A stretch of DNA of 64,000 nucleotides from JABCYV01 sp963729325 (GCA_963729325.1 CAVSNS010000009.1:1-64000); one strand, 5' to 3'; counted from the first letter of the stretch, positions 1 to 9,351 are shown. Made by a program: numbers and translations. The notes: generated by a model from the sequence alone, not told the origin.

Positions 1-1
1 T

Positions 2-1363
2 TCTCACAATGTACAAATGGAAGTCGCCGGGACGCAGCCGATGCAAGGTAGCGCCGGCCGGGCGATTCTGCACTTTGTCGGAAAGAACCAGTTGACAACT
101 GTTCACACCGAAGAAAACGTCAAATTAACCCAGCATCAAAAGCCCGCTACATCATCGGCTACAGCCCAGGACCTGGAACTCACGGCACCGGTTGTCGATT
201 TTTGGCTCGCCCCTGGAAATCTTCTGAAGCGCGCGCAAACTTCCGGCGCCGCGAAGATTACCATCCGGCCTGCGACATCCAGCCCCGGCCAGGACACTCT
301 GATTACTGCGGGGAAGTTCACCGGGCGGTTCGATCAGTTCGGCCAGCTTTCGTCCGTGCACGGCGCGCCCAACGGTCGCATCGTGAATGAGAATCCAGGG
401 CAGACCGAGCGGGTGAGCACCAGCGACACTCTCGATGCCTCCTTCCGCACCGGCGTAGGAATTGAGTCGATTGTCCAACAGGGACGCGTCTTCTACGTCG
501 ATGATGAGCGCAAAGCCTGGGCAGACCACGCTCGCTACACTCCGGCCGACCAAATGCTGTTCCTCACCGGCGCTCCCCGTGTAATCGATGGCAGCTCGAC
601 CACCACCGCGCACACTATGCGTATGAATCGTGCCACGGGGGATGCCTTTGCCGAAGGTGATATCAGGAGCACTTACAGTGAGCTGAAGGAGCAACCGAAC
701 GGAGCGCTCCTGGCCTCTTCGTCGCCGATCCACGTCACTTCCCGAAGCATGACAGGCCATCGCAGTTCCGCAGTTGCGGTTTACACCGGTGATGCTCGGC
801 TGTGGCAAGACGCCAATCTCGTCAAGGCGCCTTCAATCGAATTCGACCGCGATCATCGATCTATGGTTGCAGAAGGCTCCCCCACGCAACCAGTCTCCAC
901 AACCCTGGTTCAGGTCGATAAGAAAGGGAACGTAACCCCGGTTGCGATCACCTCCGCTCAATTGACCTATACGGATAGCGAGCGCAAGGCGCACTTCGAC
1001 GGAGGAGTGGAAGCAAAGGGATCAGATGCGACTATCACTTCCGTGCAGGCCGACGTTTTCCTCCAACCCAGGGAGCAAGGCTCTAACAATCAACCACTTG
1101 AAGGGCCCGGCAAGATTGACCACATCATTGCCCGGGAGCACGTAGTTATGACTCAGCCGACGCGACGGGGGACAGGAGATAATTTGGTTTACACGGCTGC
1201 GGACGACAAGTTTGTGCTGACGGGCGGCCCTCCGAGCATTTTTGATGCCGAACGGGGCAGGACTACAGGGGTTTCGTTGACCTTCTTTAGAGGCGATGAT
1301 AGAGTGCTGGTTGAAGGCAACGATACATCCCCCACCGTTACCCACACACGAGTGGCACGATAA
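2..1363 (+). CDS. OstA/LptA-like LPS-transport protein, 5' end cut by window
   Basis: The reading frame is open from the first bases of the window, so the true start and any signal peptide lie upstream. The visible 450 or so residues are beta-rich repeats of the OstA type, with recurring pieces such as DNLVYTAADDKFVLTGGPP and ARYTPADQMLFLTGAP. This is the pattern of LptA/LptD N-terminal domains that form the periplasmic LPS bridge. The stop codon TAA is followed immediately by the ATG of lptB, so the two are translationally coupled and very likely one operon. At this length it resembles the long OstA-family proteins of Acidobacteria rather than the 180-residue LptA of E. coli; an LptC-LptA fusion is possible. 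Confidence 0.75.
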   Translation, partial: SHNVQMEVAGTQPMQGSAGRAILHFVGKNQLTTVHTEENVKLTQHQKPATSSATAQDLELTAPVVDFWLAPGNLLKRAQTSGAAKITIRPATSSPGQDTLITAGKFTGRFDQFGQLSSVHGAPNGRIVNENPGQTERVSTSDTLDASFRTGVGIESIVQQGRVFYVDDERKAWADHARYTPADQMLFLTGAPRVIDGSSTTTAHTMRMNRATGDAFAEGDIRSTYSELKEQPNGALLASSSPIHVTSRSMTGHRSSAVAVYTGDARLWQDANLVKAPSIEFDRDHRSMVAEGSPTQPVSTTLVQVDKKGNVTPVAITSAQLTYTDSERKAHFDGGVEAKGSDATITSVQADVFLQPREQGSNNQPLEGPGKIDHIIAREHVVMTQPTRRGTGDNLVYTAADDKFVLTGGPPSIFDAERGRTTGVSLTFFRGDDRVLVEGNDTSPTVTHTRVAR

Positions 1364-2092
1364 ATGCGGACGCTGGCCACCGACGATATCGGCAAATCCT
1401 ACCGTAGTCGGCGGGTCGTAAACGGTGTAAGCCTTCGCGTAGAACAGGGCGAAGTCGTTGGTTTGCTTGGACCTAACGGGGCCGGCAAGACCACGACGTT
1501 TTACGCAATCGTTGGCCTGATCCCCCCCGACACAGGCCGGGTGCTAATCGACGACGAAGACATCACTGACCTGCCCATGTATTTGAGGGCGCGGCAGTAT
1601 GGCATCAGCTATCTCCCTCAGGAAGCCTCCGTATTCCGGAAGCTGAGTGTAGAGGAAAACATTCTTGCGGTTTTGGAGGTGCAGTCCATCTCCTGGCACG
1701 AACGCCGGGAGAAGATGGAGAAGCTGATCGATCAATTGGGATTGGAGCACATCCGGCAAAATCGCGGATACGCCTTGTCTGGCGGGGAACGGCGGCGGGT
1801 GGAAATTGCCCGGGCCTTGTGCATTAGCCCGACGTTTATTTTACTGGATGAACCATTTTCCGGGATCGACCCCATTGCCGTGCTCGATCTGCAGAAGATC
1901 ATCAGCGATCTGAAGGCGAGTGGAATCGGAATTTTGGTCACCGATCACAATGTGCGTGAAACGCTGTCGGTCACGGACCGGGCGTACATCATCAATGAAG
2001 GAAGGATTTTCCGTCAGGGGACGCCGGAGCAACTGGGCGGCGACCCCGAAGTGCGGCGAGTATATCTGGGCGAGAGTTTCTCGCTTGTGTAA
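1364..2092 (+). CDS. lptB: LPS export ABC transporter ATP-binding protein LptB
   Basis: This is a 242-residue ABC ATPase of normal LptB length. Walker A is GPNGAGKTT near residue 35, the signature is LSGGERRR near 138, and Walker B with the switch region reads ILLDEPFSGIDP near 160, followed by the H-loop VTDHNVRET. The FSGIDPIAV stretch and the H-loop context are typical of LptB rather than of amino-acid importers. LptB powers extraction of LPS from the inner membrane through LptFG onto the Lpt bridge. It directly abuts the OstA-like gene upstream and is followed by rpoN and hpf, the classic order in Gram-negative genomes. Confidence 0.95.
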   Translation: MRTLATDDIGKSYRSRRVVNGVSLRVEQGEVVGLLGPNGAGKTTTFYAIVGLIPPDTGRVLIDDEDITDLPMYLRARQYGISYLPQEASVFRKLSVEENILAVLEVQSISWHERREKMEKLIDQLGLEHIRQNRGYALSGGERRRVEIARALCISPTFILLDEPFSGIDPIAVLDLQKIISDLKASGIGILVTDHNVRETLSVTDRAYIINEGRIFRQGTPEQLGGDPEVRRVYLGESFSLV

Positions 2093-2100
2093 ACGGAACT

Positions 2101-2186
2101 TAACCACAGAGGCCACAGGGGACAGAGGCCAAGTTTTGCAGTTTCGCTTGTTTTCCTCGTGGTCCTCAGTGCCCTCTGTGGTTAAG
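2101..2186. repeat. intergenic hairpin element with perfect 13-bp ends (CACAGAGG type)
   Basis: TTAACCACAGAGG at 2101-2113 is repeated as an exact inverted copy at 2174-2186, enclosing about 60 bases. It fills the lptB-rpoN gap and has no T-tract. Short CACAGAGG-ended palindromes of this type are seen scattered in many environmental genomes. It is probably a REP/MITE-like element rather than a terminator. Confidence 0.7.
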
Positions 2187-2213
2187 AAACGGACAAGGAC
2201 GAGCGACTAGATC

Positions 2214-4006
2214 ATGGTTTTGTTACAACCCAAGTTGCATTTGAAGGTTTCGCAGAGGCAGATCCTGACTCCTGGCCTGGTGCAGATGGTCAGTGTCCTG
2301 GCGCTCAATAAGCTCGAGCTGCGGGACATGATCACGGCCGAAATGGTGGAGAATCCAGTGCTCGAAGAGCTGGAAGACTCGGTTCCTCTGCTGGATGACG
2401 CTGCTCGGCGCGAAGAAGATCGCGAACGTACTCCTCCCGAAGAAAACACCATCACTGCAGTCGAGAAGAAAGACCCCTTTGAAGAGATCGATTTCGGCTC
2501 TTTCTTCCAGGAATACCTTGATCCGGGTTATCGCAGCCCGGGCGAGATGGAAGAGATAGAACGGCCTTCGTTCGAGAACTTTCTCTCCAAGCCGAGCAAT
2601 CTTTCTGATCATCTGATATGGCAGCTGGGCGCACTCCCTGTACGCCCTGAAGTACGCGAGGCGGCCGAGGTGGTGATCGGCAATCTGAGCGAGGATGGGT
2701 ATCTGATCGCGAGCGACGATGAGTTGATGGGAATTGCGCCGCCTGCTCCGCCTGAGGTGGACGCCAATATCGCGGAAAGCGTAGTGAAGGAGGCTGCGGC
2801 ACTCGGCCTTGAGACGGAGGTGGGTGATCCCGCTGCAGTGCAGGATCATGAGGAGGCCGATCCAGCGCTAGCGCCAGAATGGGATCAAACCGGAGAAGCG
2901 AGTTCAGAAATGACGGACAACGCCGCAGCCACTGCTCGTCGCGCCAGCTCTGCAAAAGGCTGTCAGCCGAGCAAACCGCACCCGCTCCAGCACCAGCGCC
3001 TGGCAGCGCTCCTCCCAGGCAGCCAGCGTTCCAGCCCACCTATAAGCTCAATGAACTCCATGAGGCAATTGAGCTCGTGCGCCAGATGGATCCGCCAGGG
3101 GTGGCTTGCCGAGATCTGCGCGAATGCCTGCTCTATCAATTGCGCTATCACCGACTCCACCTGGCCACGACCAAAAACGGCAATGGTGAAGGCACGGCGC
3201 AAGTGCTCGCGGATGCGATCGCCATTGTCGACCAGCACCTGCGCGCCCTGCAAAACAAACAACACAAAGAAATCGGCAAGGCCATTGGCCGTCCGATTGA
3301 AGCAATACAGCAAGCTTTGGAATACGTTCGGACCCTCGATCCACGCCCCGGTCTACGCTACAACAAGAGCCAGCCCCGTCTGATTGAGCCCGACGTGGCG
3401 TTCGTAAAGCACGGCGACGAGTGGTTGGTGATGATGAACGAAGACGATGTCCCGCAGCTGCGCTTGAATCCAGCGTACAAACGCCTGCTGACCCGCGATA
3501 ACAACGACAAAGACACCCGAAACTACGTCAAAGAGCGCTACAAGAGTGCCATCCAGCTCATCAAGAATATCGAGCAGCGTAAACAGACCATTACCAAAGT
3601 CTGTTATGCCATCGTCACCCGGCAGCAGGACTTCCTGGAAAAAGGCATTGATCATCTGAAACCTATGATGATCAAAGAGGTGGCGGAAGAAATTGGCGTG
3701 CATCCTTCTACGGTGAGCCGCGCCGTGTCAAGTAAGTATGCGCACACCCCGCAAGGCGTGTTTGAATTGCGCTACTTCTTCAGCGAAAGCGTGAACGGTC
3801 CTCAGGGCGGCAACACATCATTGCTCATCCTGAAGCGCCGCGTAAAAAAACTGATCGAGGAAGAGGACCCGGCCCGTCCGCTGACTGACGAGCAGATCAC
3901 CCGCATTCTGCAATCGCAAGGCATCCAGGTGACTCGCCGCACCGTTGCGAAGTACCGGGAGGACATGCGCATCCCCAGCACTCACCAGCGCCGAGTGAAG
4001 CAATGA
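2214..4006 (+). CDS. rpoN: RNA polymerase sigma-54 factor RpoN, with an internal frameshift
   Basis: Two overlapping frames together encode one sigma-54. The first frame (from ATG 2214) holds the glutamine/leucine-rich activator region (LKVSQRQILTPGLVQMV), the acidic region II and the start of the core-binding domain (NLSEDGYLI). The second frame, open from about 2852 to 4006, holds the rest of the core-binding domain (VRQMDPPGVACRDLRECL), the HTH region (EIGVHPSTVSRAVSSKY) and the RpoN box RRTVAKYRE near the C-terminus. The frames can be joined by a -1 step at AAAA 2954-2957, inside an Ala/Pro/Glu-rich linker of about 100 residues that makes the joined protein about 597 aa, longer than the usual 480-500. 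Whether the break is a sequence error, a mutation or recoding cannot be decided here. Confidence 0.88.
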
Positions 4007-4032
4007 AGAGAAAGGCGAATACAAATGGGAAG

Positions 4033-4085
4033 GGCACGACTTTAGTCGTGCCGACCAAGCGACTTGCGTCGAGGGGCTTTAGCCG
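4033..4085. repeat. REP-like double hairpin between rpoN and hpf
   Basis: GGCACGAC-TTTA-GTCGTGCC at 4033-4052 forms a perfect 8-bp stem with a four-base loop. It is followed by a second short palindromic piece GGGGCTTTAGCCGC near 4073-4086. The same two-part design recurs near 44313-44366. No T-tract follows, so a repetitive extragenic element is more likely than a terminator. Confidence 0.6.
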
Positions 4086-4150
4086 CAGAGGAACAAATTT
4101 CCAAGTTGTAGTGCCCAGTTCGTGAAAGATAAGTACCCGGAGGGGCGCTC

Positions 4151-4744
4151 ATGAACGTGGAATATACCGGCAGGCAATATGAAGTCACTCCCACCATTCG
4201 CAAATCCGTAGAGAACGGCCTCGCAAAAATCCGCAAAATTCTGGGCGATAAATTCGACACCAAAGTGATCCTGGCCGTGGAAAAGCACCGCCACAAAGCC
4301 GAGATCACAATCAGTCCGCGCAATGGACCGATTGTGGGACTGGCTCAGGCCGGTGATATGAGTTCGGCCGTCAATGAAGCCCTCGAACATCTAGAGAAGC
4401 AGGCAGTCAAATATAAGACACGCTGGCGCAGCAAAAAACGCCATCAACAGAAAAAATGGAACGGCCAAGGTGGACAGGAAAGCCTGCAGACGCTAGTCGG
4501 CCTTACACAGGCGACCGCCGTGCATGTGGTGGTGCACAAATTTCCCGCTGTGGCGAAAACCACCGAAGTCCACCTGATCCGCTCCGAGGACGCCGTGGCC
4601 ATGCGTCCGATGACCTTGGAGGAAGCCATCAAAGAAGCCCACTTCCGCGACCGCGACGTGTTCGTTTTCCGCGATCCCCAAGGCAAAGTGATGGTGCTGC
4701 ATCGCACGCGAGACGGCAAGATGGAGCTGATCGAAGCGCCCTGA
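4151..4744 (+). CDS. hpf: ribosome hibernation promoting factor (long form)
   Basis: The 197-residue protein has the S30AE/RaiA domain in the first 100 residues (starting MNVEYTGRQYEVTPTIRKSV), a basic linker, and a C-terminal domain carrying the long-HPF pattern (RPMTLEEAIKEA, then VFVFRDPQGKVMVLHRTRDG). Long HPF dimerises through this C-terminal domain to pair 70S ribosomes into inactive 100S particles in stationary phase. The start is supported by GGAGGGG seven bases upstream of ATG. The position downstream of rpoN is conserved across Gram-negative bacteria and fits growth-arrest control, although a REP-like element separates the two genes here. Confidence 0.92.
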   Translation: MNVEYTGRQYEVTPTIRKSVENGLAKIRKILGDKFDTKVILAVEKHRHKAEITISPRNGPIVGLAQAGDMSSAVNEALEHLEKQAVKYKTRWRSKKRHQQKKWNGQGGQESLQTLVGLTQATAVHVVVHKFPAVAKTTEVHLIRSEDAVAMRPMTLEEAIKEAHFRDRDVFVFRDPQGKVMVLHRTRDGKMELIEAP

Positions 4745-4841
4745 GACCACCATGAGCACTGGCTTCCGCCTTGCTGCTCCTAATTTCCTCGTTGTCGGCG
4801 GCCGCGTTTAATCAGGGTCATGCGTGCCGCGTGAACACGAC

Positions 4842-5141
4842 TCACAGCTGTTCGCGGCAGCCCTCCTCTGGGCAGGCAAAGCGGACGATGTTGCGTTGGC
4901 GGTCAACGCTGGAAATGAACATAGGGCGGCCGTGTTTGTCGCATCGCGGCTGGTTGGTCGAAACCAGAGGTGGCGCATCCTTGATGGGAGTCACGTATCC
5001 CAGCGATTCGCTGAAGCAGCGGTGGCAAAATTTGTCGGTGCAGCGAAAGTATTCGATGGAGTAGTTAGAGTTGTGGGGCGCGATCGAGAACTCCATGGTG
5101 CGATAGTGTTGGTCGCACAGAGGTAGGATGTCGATCCGCAT
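4842..5141 (-). CDS. small zinc-ribbon-like protein of unknown function
   Basis: This 99-residue protein has four evenly spaced Cys/His clusters: CDQH near residue 9, CTDKFCHRC near 34-42, CDKHGRPM near 67 and CPEEGC near the C-terminus. Together they suggest one or two zinc ribbons. It has no signal peptide or membrane segment, so it is probably cytoplasmic. It is convergent with hpf and shares its strand with the binding protein downstream. I do not recognise the family; the cysteine spacing is the main reason to believe the frame is coding. Confidence 0.6.
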   Translation of the reverse strand: MRIDILPLCDQHYRTMEFSIAPHNSNYSIEYFRCTDKFCHRCFSESLGYVTPIKDAPPLVSTNQPRCDKHGRPMFISSVDRQRNIVRFACPEEGCREQL

Positions 5142-5167
5142 CGCCCGAGTCTAGCAAATCTACAACT

Positions 5168-6100
5168 TCAGACTGACATGACTCGCGCCTTTTCCGCTTG
5201 GGCAGCGGCCAGTGCATCGATCGCTGGAACCGAGACGGGCACGGTCAAGGTGCGTTCGGGTGGCATGGTGCCGGTATGGACTGCCTTGACGAGCATCTCC
5301 AGTGCCTGATCGGTGTTGGGCGGCGCGAAGACAGTCGCAGCCAGCAAACCTCTCTTCACCCATGTTTGCCCAGTCTTGGGCAAGCCGTCGCAGCCGGTAA
5401 AGGGCAAACTGAGCCATCGGTCCCGCGCCGGTCCGTTTGGCAACTCCTGGAACGCTTTTCTAGCGCCCAGAGCCATGCCGTCATCTTGGGCGGCAATGAC
5501 GTCGATGCGATATTGATGTGAAGTGGAGAGGCGCAGCCATGAACTCACCGCTCGATGCGAGCCGGCCTCGGTCCAATTTGCCCGCATGACTTTTACTTGC
5601 ACGTCGACCGGTTTGGTCTCGTACATGCCGGCGGTCCGCTGTTTGGCCGCCAGGCTTTCCGAGGGTCCCTGGATGTATAAAACCGAACCTCCCTTGGGCA
5701 TGAGGGCAGCAAACTGGCGGCCCTGGATGCGTCCGATCTCTTCATGGTCGGAAGTGACGGCGAAGATTGGAACACGGTACACCTTGCGCAGCTCGGCGAT
5801 GTATTCGACATCTCGATTCAGCACTACCCACCCCATTCCGGCAGCTGCCGCTGCGCGAGCCGCCTGGGGCAGGGCAGGTCCACCGACAGGCTCGAAGATG
5901 ATGGCGTCAGGATGCGCTTGCGAACGGGACTGAATCACTTTGAGAATCTGCTGACTCTGCGTGATGGAATCGTTGTCGGCGTGGACGATCTGAACGTCTA
6001 CATCCAGCCGGCGCGCTGCTTCCACAGCGGCGGAAGCCTGCTCGATCTGATAGTCGTTATCGTTGTTGGTCAGCGAAACTAAGAAATTCAGCTTTTTCAT
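5168..6100 (-). CDS. periplasmic-binding-protein-like sugar-binding domain protein, orphan
   Basis: The 310 residues show the fold of ribose/galactose-type binding proteins (Peripla_BP_4): an N-terminal beta-alpha start KKLNFLVSLTNNDNDY, then DAIIFEPVGG, a hinge region GGSVLYIQGPSES, DVIAAQDDGMALGA and a GCDG turn. Unlike exported homologues, it begins directly with the domain and has neither a signal peptide nor a lipobox. It also lacks an N-terminal HTH, so it is not a LacI regulator as written. No permease or ATPase gene is nearby. It may be a cytoplasmic ligand sensor or may have lost its export signal. Confidence 0.75.
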   Translation of the reverse strand: MKKLNFLVSLTNNDNDYQIEQASAAVEAARRLDVDVQIVHADNDSITQSQQILKVIQSRSQAHPDAIIFEPVGGPALPQAARAAAAAGMGWVVLNRDVEYIAELRKVYRVPIFAVTSDHEEIGRIQGRQFAALMPKGGSVLYIQGPSESLAAKQRTAGMYETKPVDVQVKVMRANWTEAGSHRAVSSWLRLSTSHQYRIDVIAAQDDGMALGARKAFQELPNGPARDRWLSLPFTGCDGLPKTGQTWVKRGLLAATVFAPPNTDQALEMLVKAVHTGTMPPERTLTVPVSVPAIDALAAAQAEKARVMSV

Positions 6101-6250
6101 GACGGTGGGAGTATGGATGCCCGGTCCCCAAATAATACCTCGACGTTTCGACCCGACACAGTGACTCCAGTAACCAAACGTACCTCAAGCAAGCACCCGA
6201 GGGGAAGGTTCGAGGAGTGCTAAAATGCGCCGCTCAGGAGAAGGACCGTT

Positions 6251-7120
6251 ATGCGGAATAACGTTGTCGTGCTCATGATGCTTATTTTCTGCACAACTCT
6301 CGCCTGGCCTCAAGCCAAGCTCTCGGTGCACTGGGAGGAGTTGACTGCGGCCGATTTTCGCAGCGCGATCGAACAGTCAAAAGGTACTTGCCTGCTGCCT
6401 TTCGGCATCCTGGAAAAACATGGCGCGCATCTTCCGCTAGGCACCGATCTGTTGGATGTTCGCTATGCTGCCTTGCACGCGGCAGAACAAGAATACGCAA
6501 TCGTTTTTCCCGAGTATTACTTTGGCCAGATTTTTGAGGCGCGGCACCAACCTGGCACCATCGCCTATAGCACGCATCTACAGTTGGAGCTCTTACAAGA
6601 GACTACGGATGAAATGGCGCGGAACGGCTGCAAGAAAGTCATCATCGTCAACGGCCACGGTGGAAATGAAAATTTGCTGCCGTTCTTTGCCCAGACACTG
6701 TTGGAAAAGCCACATGACTATGTGGTTTACGTTCTTGGTTTAGTCGAACCCCCAGCTGGTGGGCCTCCGAAGAAGACTTCGGTCGACATGCATGGGGGCG
6801 AGTCCGAAACTTCCAAAATGTTGATTGCGAGGCCAGACTTGGTCCACCTGGATCGGGCCATGAGCGAATCCGGCGCCGACCAGGCTCGGCTCAAGTTGCC
6901 GGATACTCTGTACACCGCTATCTGGTGGTACGCGCGTTTTCCCAATCATTATTCTGGTGACGGCTCAGCCGCAACCCGCGAGCGCGGCGAATTTGAGATG
7001 ACTAACTGGCAAGCGGCGATCGTGAATGCTATCCGTGCCGTCAAAGCGGACCAGACCAGCCTGCAACTGCAGAATGAGTTTTTCGAGAAAGCGAAGCACC
7101 CATTAGACACGCGGCCTTAG
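6251..7120 (+). CDS. secreted creatininase-family amidohydrolase
   Basis: The 289-residue protein has an N-terminal hydrophobic signal (VVVLMMLIFCTTLAWPQA). It then carries the creatininase metal-binding motifs in order: LEKHGAHLPLGTD near 57-69, VNGHGGNEN near 137 and DMHGGESETS near 178. Creatininase-family enzymes are metal-dependent amidases acting on creatinine or related cyclic amides such as those in cofactor precursors; the substrate here is unknown. The start has the strong ribosome site AGGAGAAGGA. Export to the periplasm is unusual for the family but is seen in Acidobacteria. It is a single gene with no obvious pathway neighbours. Confidence 0.85.
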   Translation: MRNNVVVLMMLIFCTTLAWPQAKLSVHWEELTAADFRSAIEQSKGTCLLPFGILEKHGAHLPLGTDLLDVRYAALHAAEQEYAIVFPEYYFGQIFEARHQPGTIAYSTHLQLELLQETTDEMARNGCKKVIIVNGHGGNENLLPFFAQTLLEKPHDYVVYVLGLVEPPAGGPPKKTSVDMHGGESETSKMLIARPDLVHLDRAMSESGADQARLKLPDTLYTAIWWYARFPNHYSGDGSAATRERGEFEMTNWQAAIVNAIRAVKADQTSLQLQNEFFEKAKHPLDTRP

Positions 7121-7166
7121 CGAGTAGAGTTACGTCCATCGATACGCTGCAGCTGGAGAACAATCA

Positions 7167-7955
7167 ATGACCGAATGGGATGCAGCGGGGTATGCCAAGC
7201 GATCGGGACTCCAGGCTGCCATGGCCGACGAAGTGCTCGCCCTGCTCCATCTGCAAGGATCGGAGCGGGTCCTCGAGATCGGATGCGGTGACGGGAGGAT
7301 CACGGCCGAGATTGCTGCTCGAGTCCCGCGCGGATCGGTCGTGGGGATAGATGCATCTCGCGACATGATCGCTTTTGCGTCGAGCCACTCGGGTTCCGGC
7401 ATCCTGCCTAATCTTCAATTCGAGGTGGCCGACGCCCACAACTTGTCCTTCCGCGACGCGTTCGACCTCGTGGTCTCTTTCAATGCGCTCCACTGGCTGC
7501 CCGACCAAGGCGCGGCTCTCCGCTCTATACGCTCAGCGATGAAATCTGATGGTCTGGCGCAGCTGCGTCTTGTTCCGAAGGGTCAGCGCGAGAGTCTCGA
7601 GGACGTGATTGAGGACACGCGACTCTCGTCCAGATGGGCTGGGTACTTTCGGGACTTCCACGATCCCTATCTGCACCTCACGCCTGAGCAATATGCAGAG
7701 CTAGCTGAGCAGAATGGCTTGCACGTCCGCCGCATTCACATGGAAGCCAAGGCATGGGATTTCGAATCTCGCTCGGCATTCTTCGCTTTCGGCATGGTGA
7801 CCTTCGTAGCATGGACGCAGTTCTTACCTGAACCCGAAAAACCCGCCTTCGTCACTGATGTCCTCGATCGCTACCAGTCGGTCGCGGCGGATCGGACTGG
7901 GGAGAAAAATACCTTCAAGTTTTATCAAATGGATGTCACGCTGAGCCGGTCTTGA
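7167..7955 (+). CDS. class I SAM-dependent methyltransferase
   Basis: This 262-residue protein has the Rossmann methyltransferase core: motif I VLEIGCGDGRIT near residue 36, the acidic residue of motif II in VVGIDASRDM, FEVADAHNLSF, and motif IV DLVVSFNALHWL. The overall pattern with HWLPDQ and an alpha-helical C-terminal cap resembles trans-aconitate 2-methyltransferase relatives, but the substrate cannot be read from sequence. ATG 7167 is preceded by a GGAGAA ribosome site. It lies 46 bases after the creatininase gene and may be co-transcribed with it. Confidence 0.85.
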   Translation: MTEWDAAGYAKRSGLQAAMADEVLALLHLQGSERVLEIGCGDGRITAEIAARVPRGSVVGIDASRDMIAFASSHSGSGILPNLQFEVADAHNLSFRDAFDLVVSFNALHWLPDQGAALRSIRSAMKSDGLAQLRLVPKGQRESLEDVIEDTRLSSRWAGYFRDFHDPYLHLTPEQYAELAEQNGLHVRRIHMEAKAWDFESRSAFFAFGMVTFVAWTQFLPEPEKPAFVTDVLDRYQSVAADRTGEKNTFKFYQMDVTLSRS

Positions 7956-7997
7956 CGGAGTTGAGGCGAGATCCACTCGTGGTAAAATCCGCATCCC

Positions 7998-9185
7998 ATG
8001 CCGGTCTCACGCCTTTCGGGTAGTGCGCTTGCTGATGAAGCTAAGCAACCCGGCAATGGCCGTGGCCAGCGCCTGCTGGCACTCGATTTGTTCCGCGGCG
8101 CCACCATTGCTGGAATGATTCTAGTCAACAATCCTGGCGATGAGCAGACGGCCTACTGGCCGCTCAAGCACGCGAATTGGAACGGATGGACGCCGACCGA
8201 CCTGGTCTTTCCCTTCTTTTTATTTATCGTTGGCGTTTCCCTGGCGTTCTCGTTTTCATCGCGCCTTAGGCGCGGCGAGACGCGTGCACAGCTGTTGTCG
8301 CATGTGCTTCGACGCGGCCTGATTCTGTTCGCACTTGGAGTATTTCTGAACGGTTTCCCTGATCAATATCATCTGGGCGCATGGCGCTTTTACGGTGTGT
8401 TGCAACGGATCGCGATTTGTTATGTCGTCTCGGCGGTCCTGGTGTTGTGGTCTGACCGGCGCGGCTGGATCATCACCATCGTTACTTGCCTGGTGGGCTA
8501 CTGGATTTTGATGCGCTTTGTTCCCGTGCCCGGGTTTGGCGTGCCCACGCGTGACATTCCCTTGCTTGACCCCGATCGCAACCTAGCGGCCTGGCTCGAC
8601 CGCACAATTCCATTTGGGCATTTATACGAGGGCACACGTGATCCGGAAGGTGTTCTAAGCACCATCCCGGCGATTGCGACCAGCTTGCTCGGAGTACTCA
8701 CAGGGGAATGGCTACGCTCAGAGCGCAGCGCCAGGGCCAAAGCGCTGGGTCTGGCAATTTTTGGAGTGGCCGGATTGGCCGTTGGAAAATTCTTCGACAT
8801 CTGGTTTCCTATCAATAAGAAGTTGTGGACCAGCTCTTTCGTGATCTTCACCGCCGGATTAGCGCTGGTTTGTCTCGCGGTCTGCTATTGGGTGCTTGAC
8901 GTCAAGCGCTGGCGAGGTACCTGGACTAAGCCATTCATAGTATTCGGCATGAATGCCATCGCCGCTTACGTCTTTGCGGAAATCATCTCGCACTGGATTG
9001 AGCACATGTACGTCCACCTTGCAAATGGACGGTCCCTGAGCTGGCAGGAAATGATTTATCAGCGCGTATTCGCTGGTCTGGTTAGCCCTCCGAATTTATC
9101 ACTGATTTATGCGCTGGTTTATGTGCTTATCTGCTGGGTAGCGATGTGGATGTTGTACCGCAAAGGCATTTTTCTAAAGATCTGA
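7998..9185 (+). CDS. HGSNAT-like membrane acyltransferase (DUF5009/DUF1624 type)
   Basis: The 395-residue integral membrane protein has about ten hydrophobic segments and the family's N-terminal signature LALDLFRGATIAGMILVNNPG, followed by WNGWTPTDLVFPFFLFIVGVS. These are hallmarks of bacterial homologues of heparan-alpha-glucosaminide N-acetyltransferase, which pass acetyl groups across the membrane onto sugar amines. In Bacteroidota and Acidobacteria such genes accompany glycan turnover, but here it stands alone. No clear ribosome site precedes the ATG, and an earlier start is not available in frame. A strong terminator follows at 9305. Confidence 0.85.
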   Translation: MPVSRLSGSALADEAKQPGNGRGQRLLALDLFRGATIAGMILVNNPGDEQTAYWPLKHANWNGWTPTDLVFPFFLFIVGVSLAFSFSSRLRRGETRAQLLSHVLRRGLILFALGVFLNGFPDQYHLGAWRFYGVLQRIAICYVVSAVLVLWSDRRGWIITIVTCLVGYWILMRFVPVPGFGVPTRDIPLLDPDRNLAAWLDRTIPFGHLYEGTRDPEGVLSTIPAIATSLLGVLTGEWLRSERSARAKALGLAIFGVAGLAVGKFFDIWFPINKKLWTSSFVIFTAGLALVCLAVCYWVLDVKRWRGTWTKPFIVFGMNAIAAYVFAEIISHWIEHMYVHLANGRSLSWQEMIYQRVFAGLVSPPNLSLIYALVYVLICWVAMWMLYRKGIFLKI

Positions 9186-9304
9186 TGGTCCGACTCAACC
9201 ATCTATGATTTCGCCTGGGGAGGCCGGGGCCGGCTCTTCACCACGGAAAGTAAAGTCAGCACCGCCTCGGACTCATTACCCACGAAGTTCTAGGACAAAA
9301 TTCA

Positions 9305-9329
9305 GGGGCGGCGTCAGCCGCCCCTTTTT
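9305..9329 (+). terminator. rho-independent terminator after the acyltransferase gene
   Basis: GGGGCGGC-GTCA-GCCGCCCC (9305-9324) is a perfect 8-bp GC-rich stem with a four-base loop followed by TTTTT. It lies between two convergent genes and would stop plus-strand transcription. Confidence 0.9.
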
Positions 9330-9351
9330 GACTGTTCAAGCCAATCCGCAA

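Noticed and set aside
2223..2849. 208-residue minus-strand frame
   Set aside because: Antisense to the conserved N-terminal part of rpoN and without recognisable motifs.
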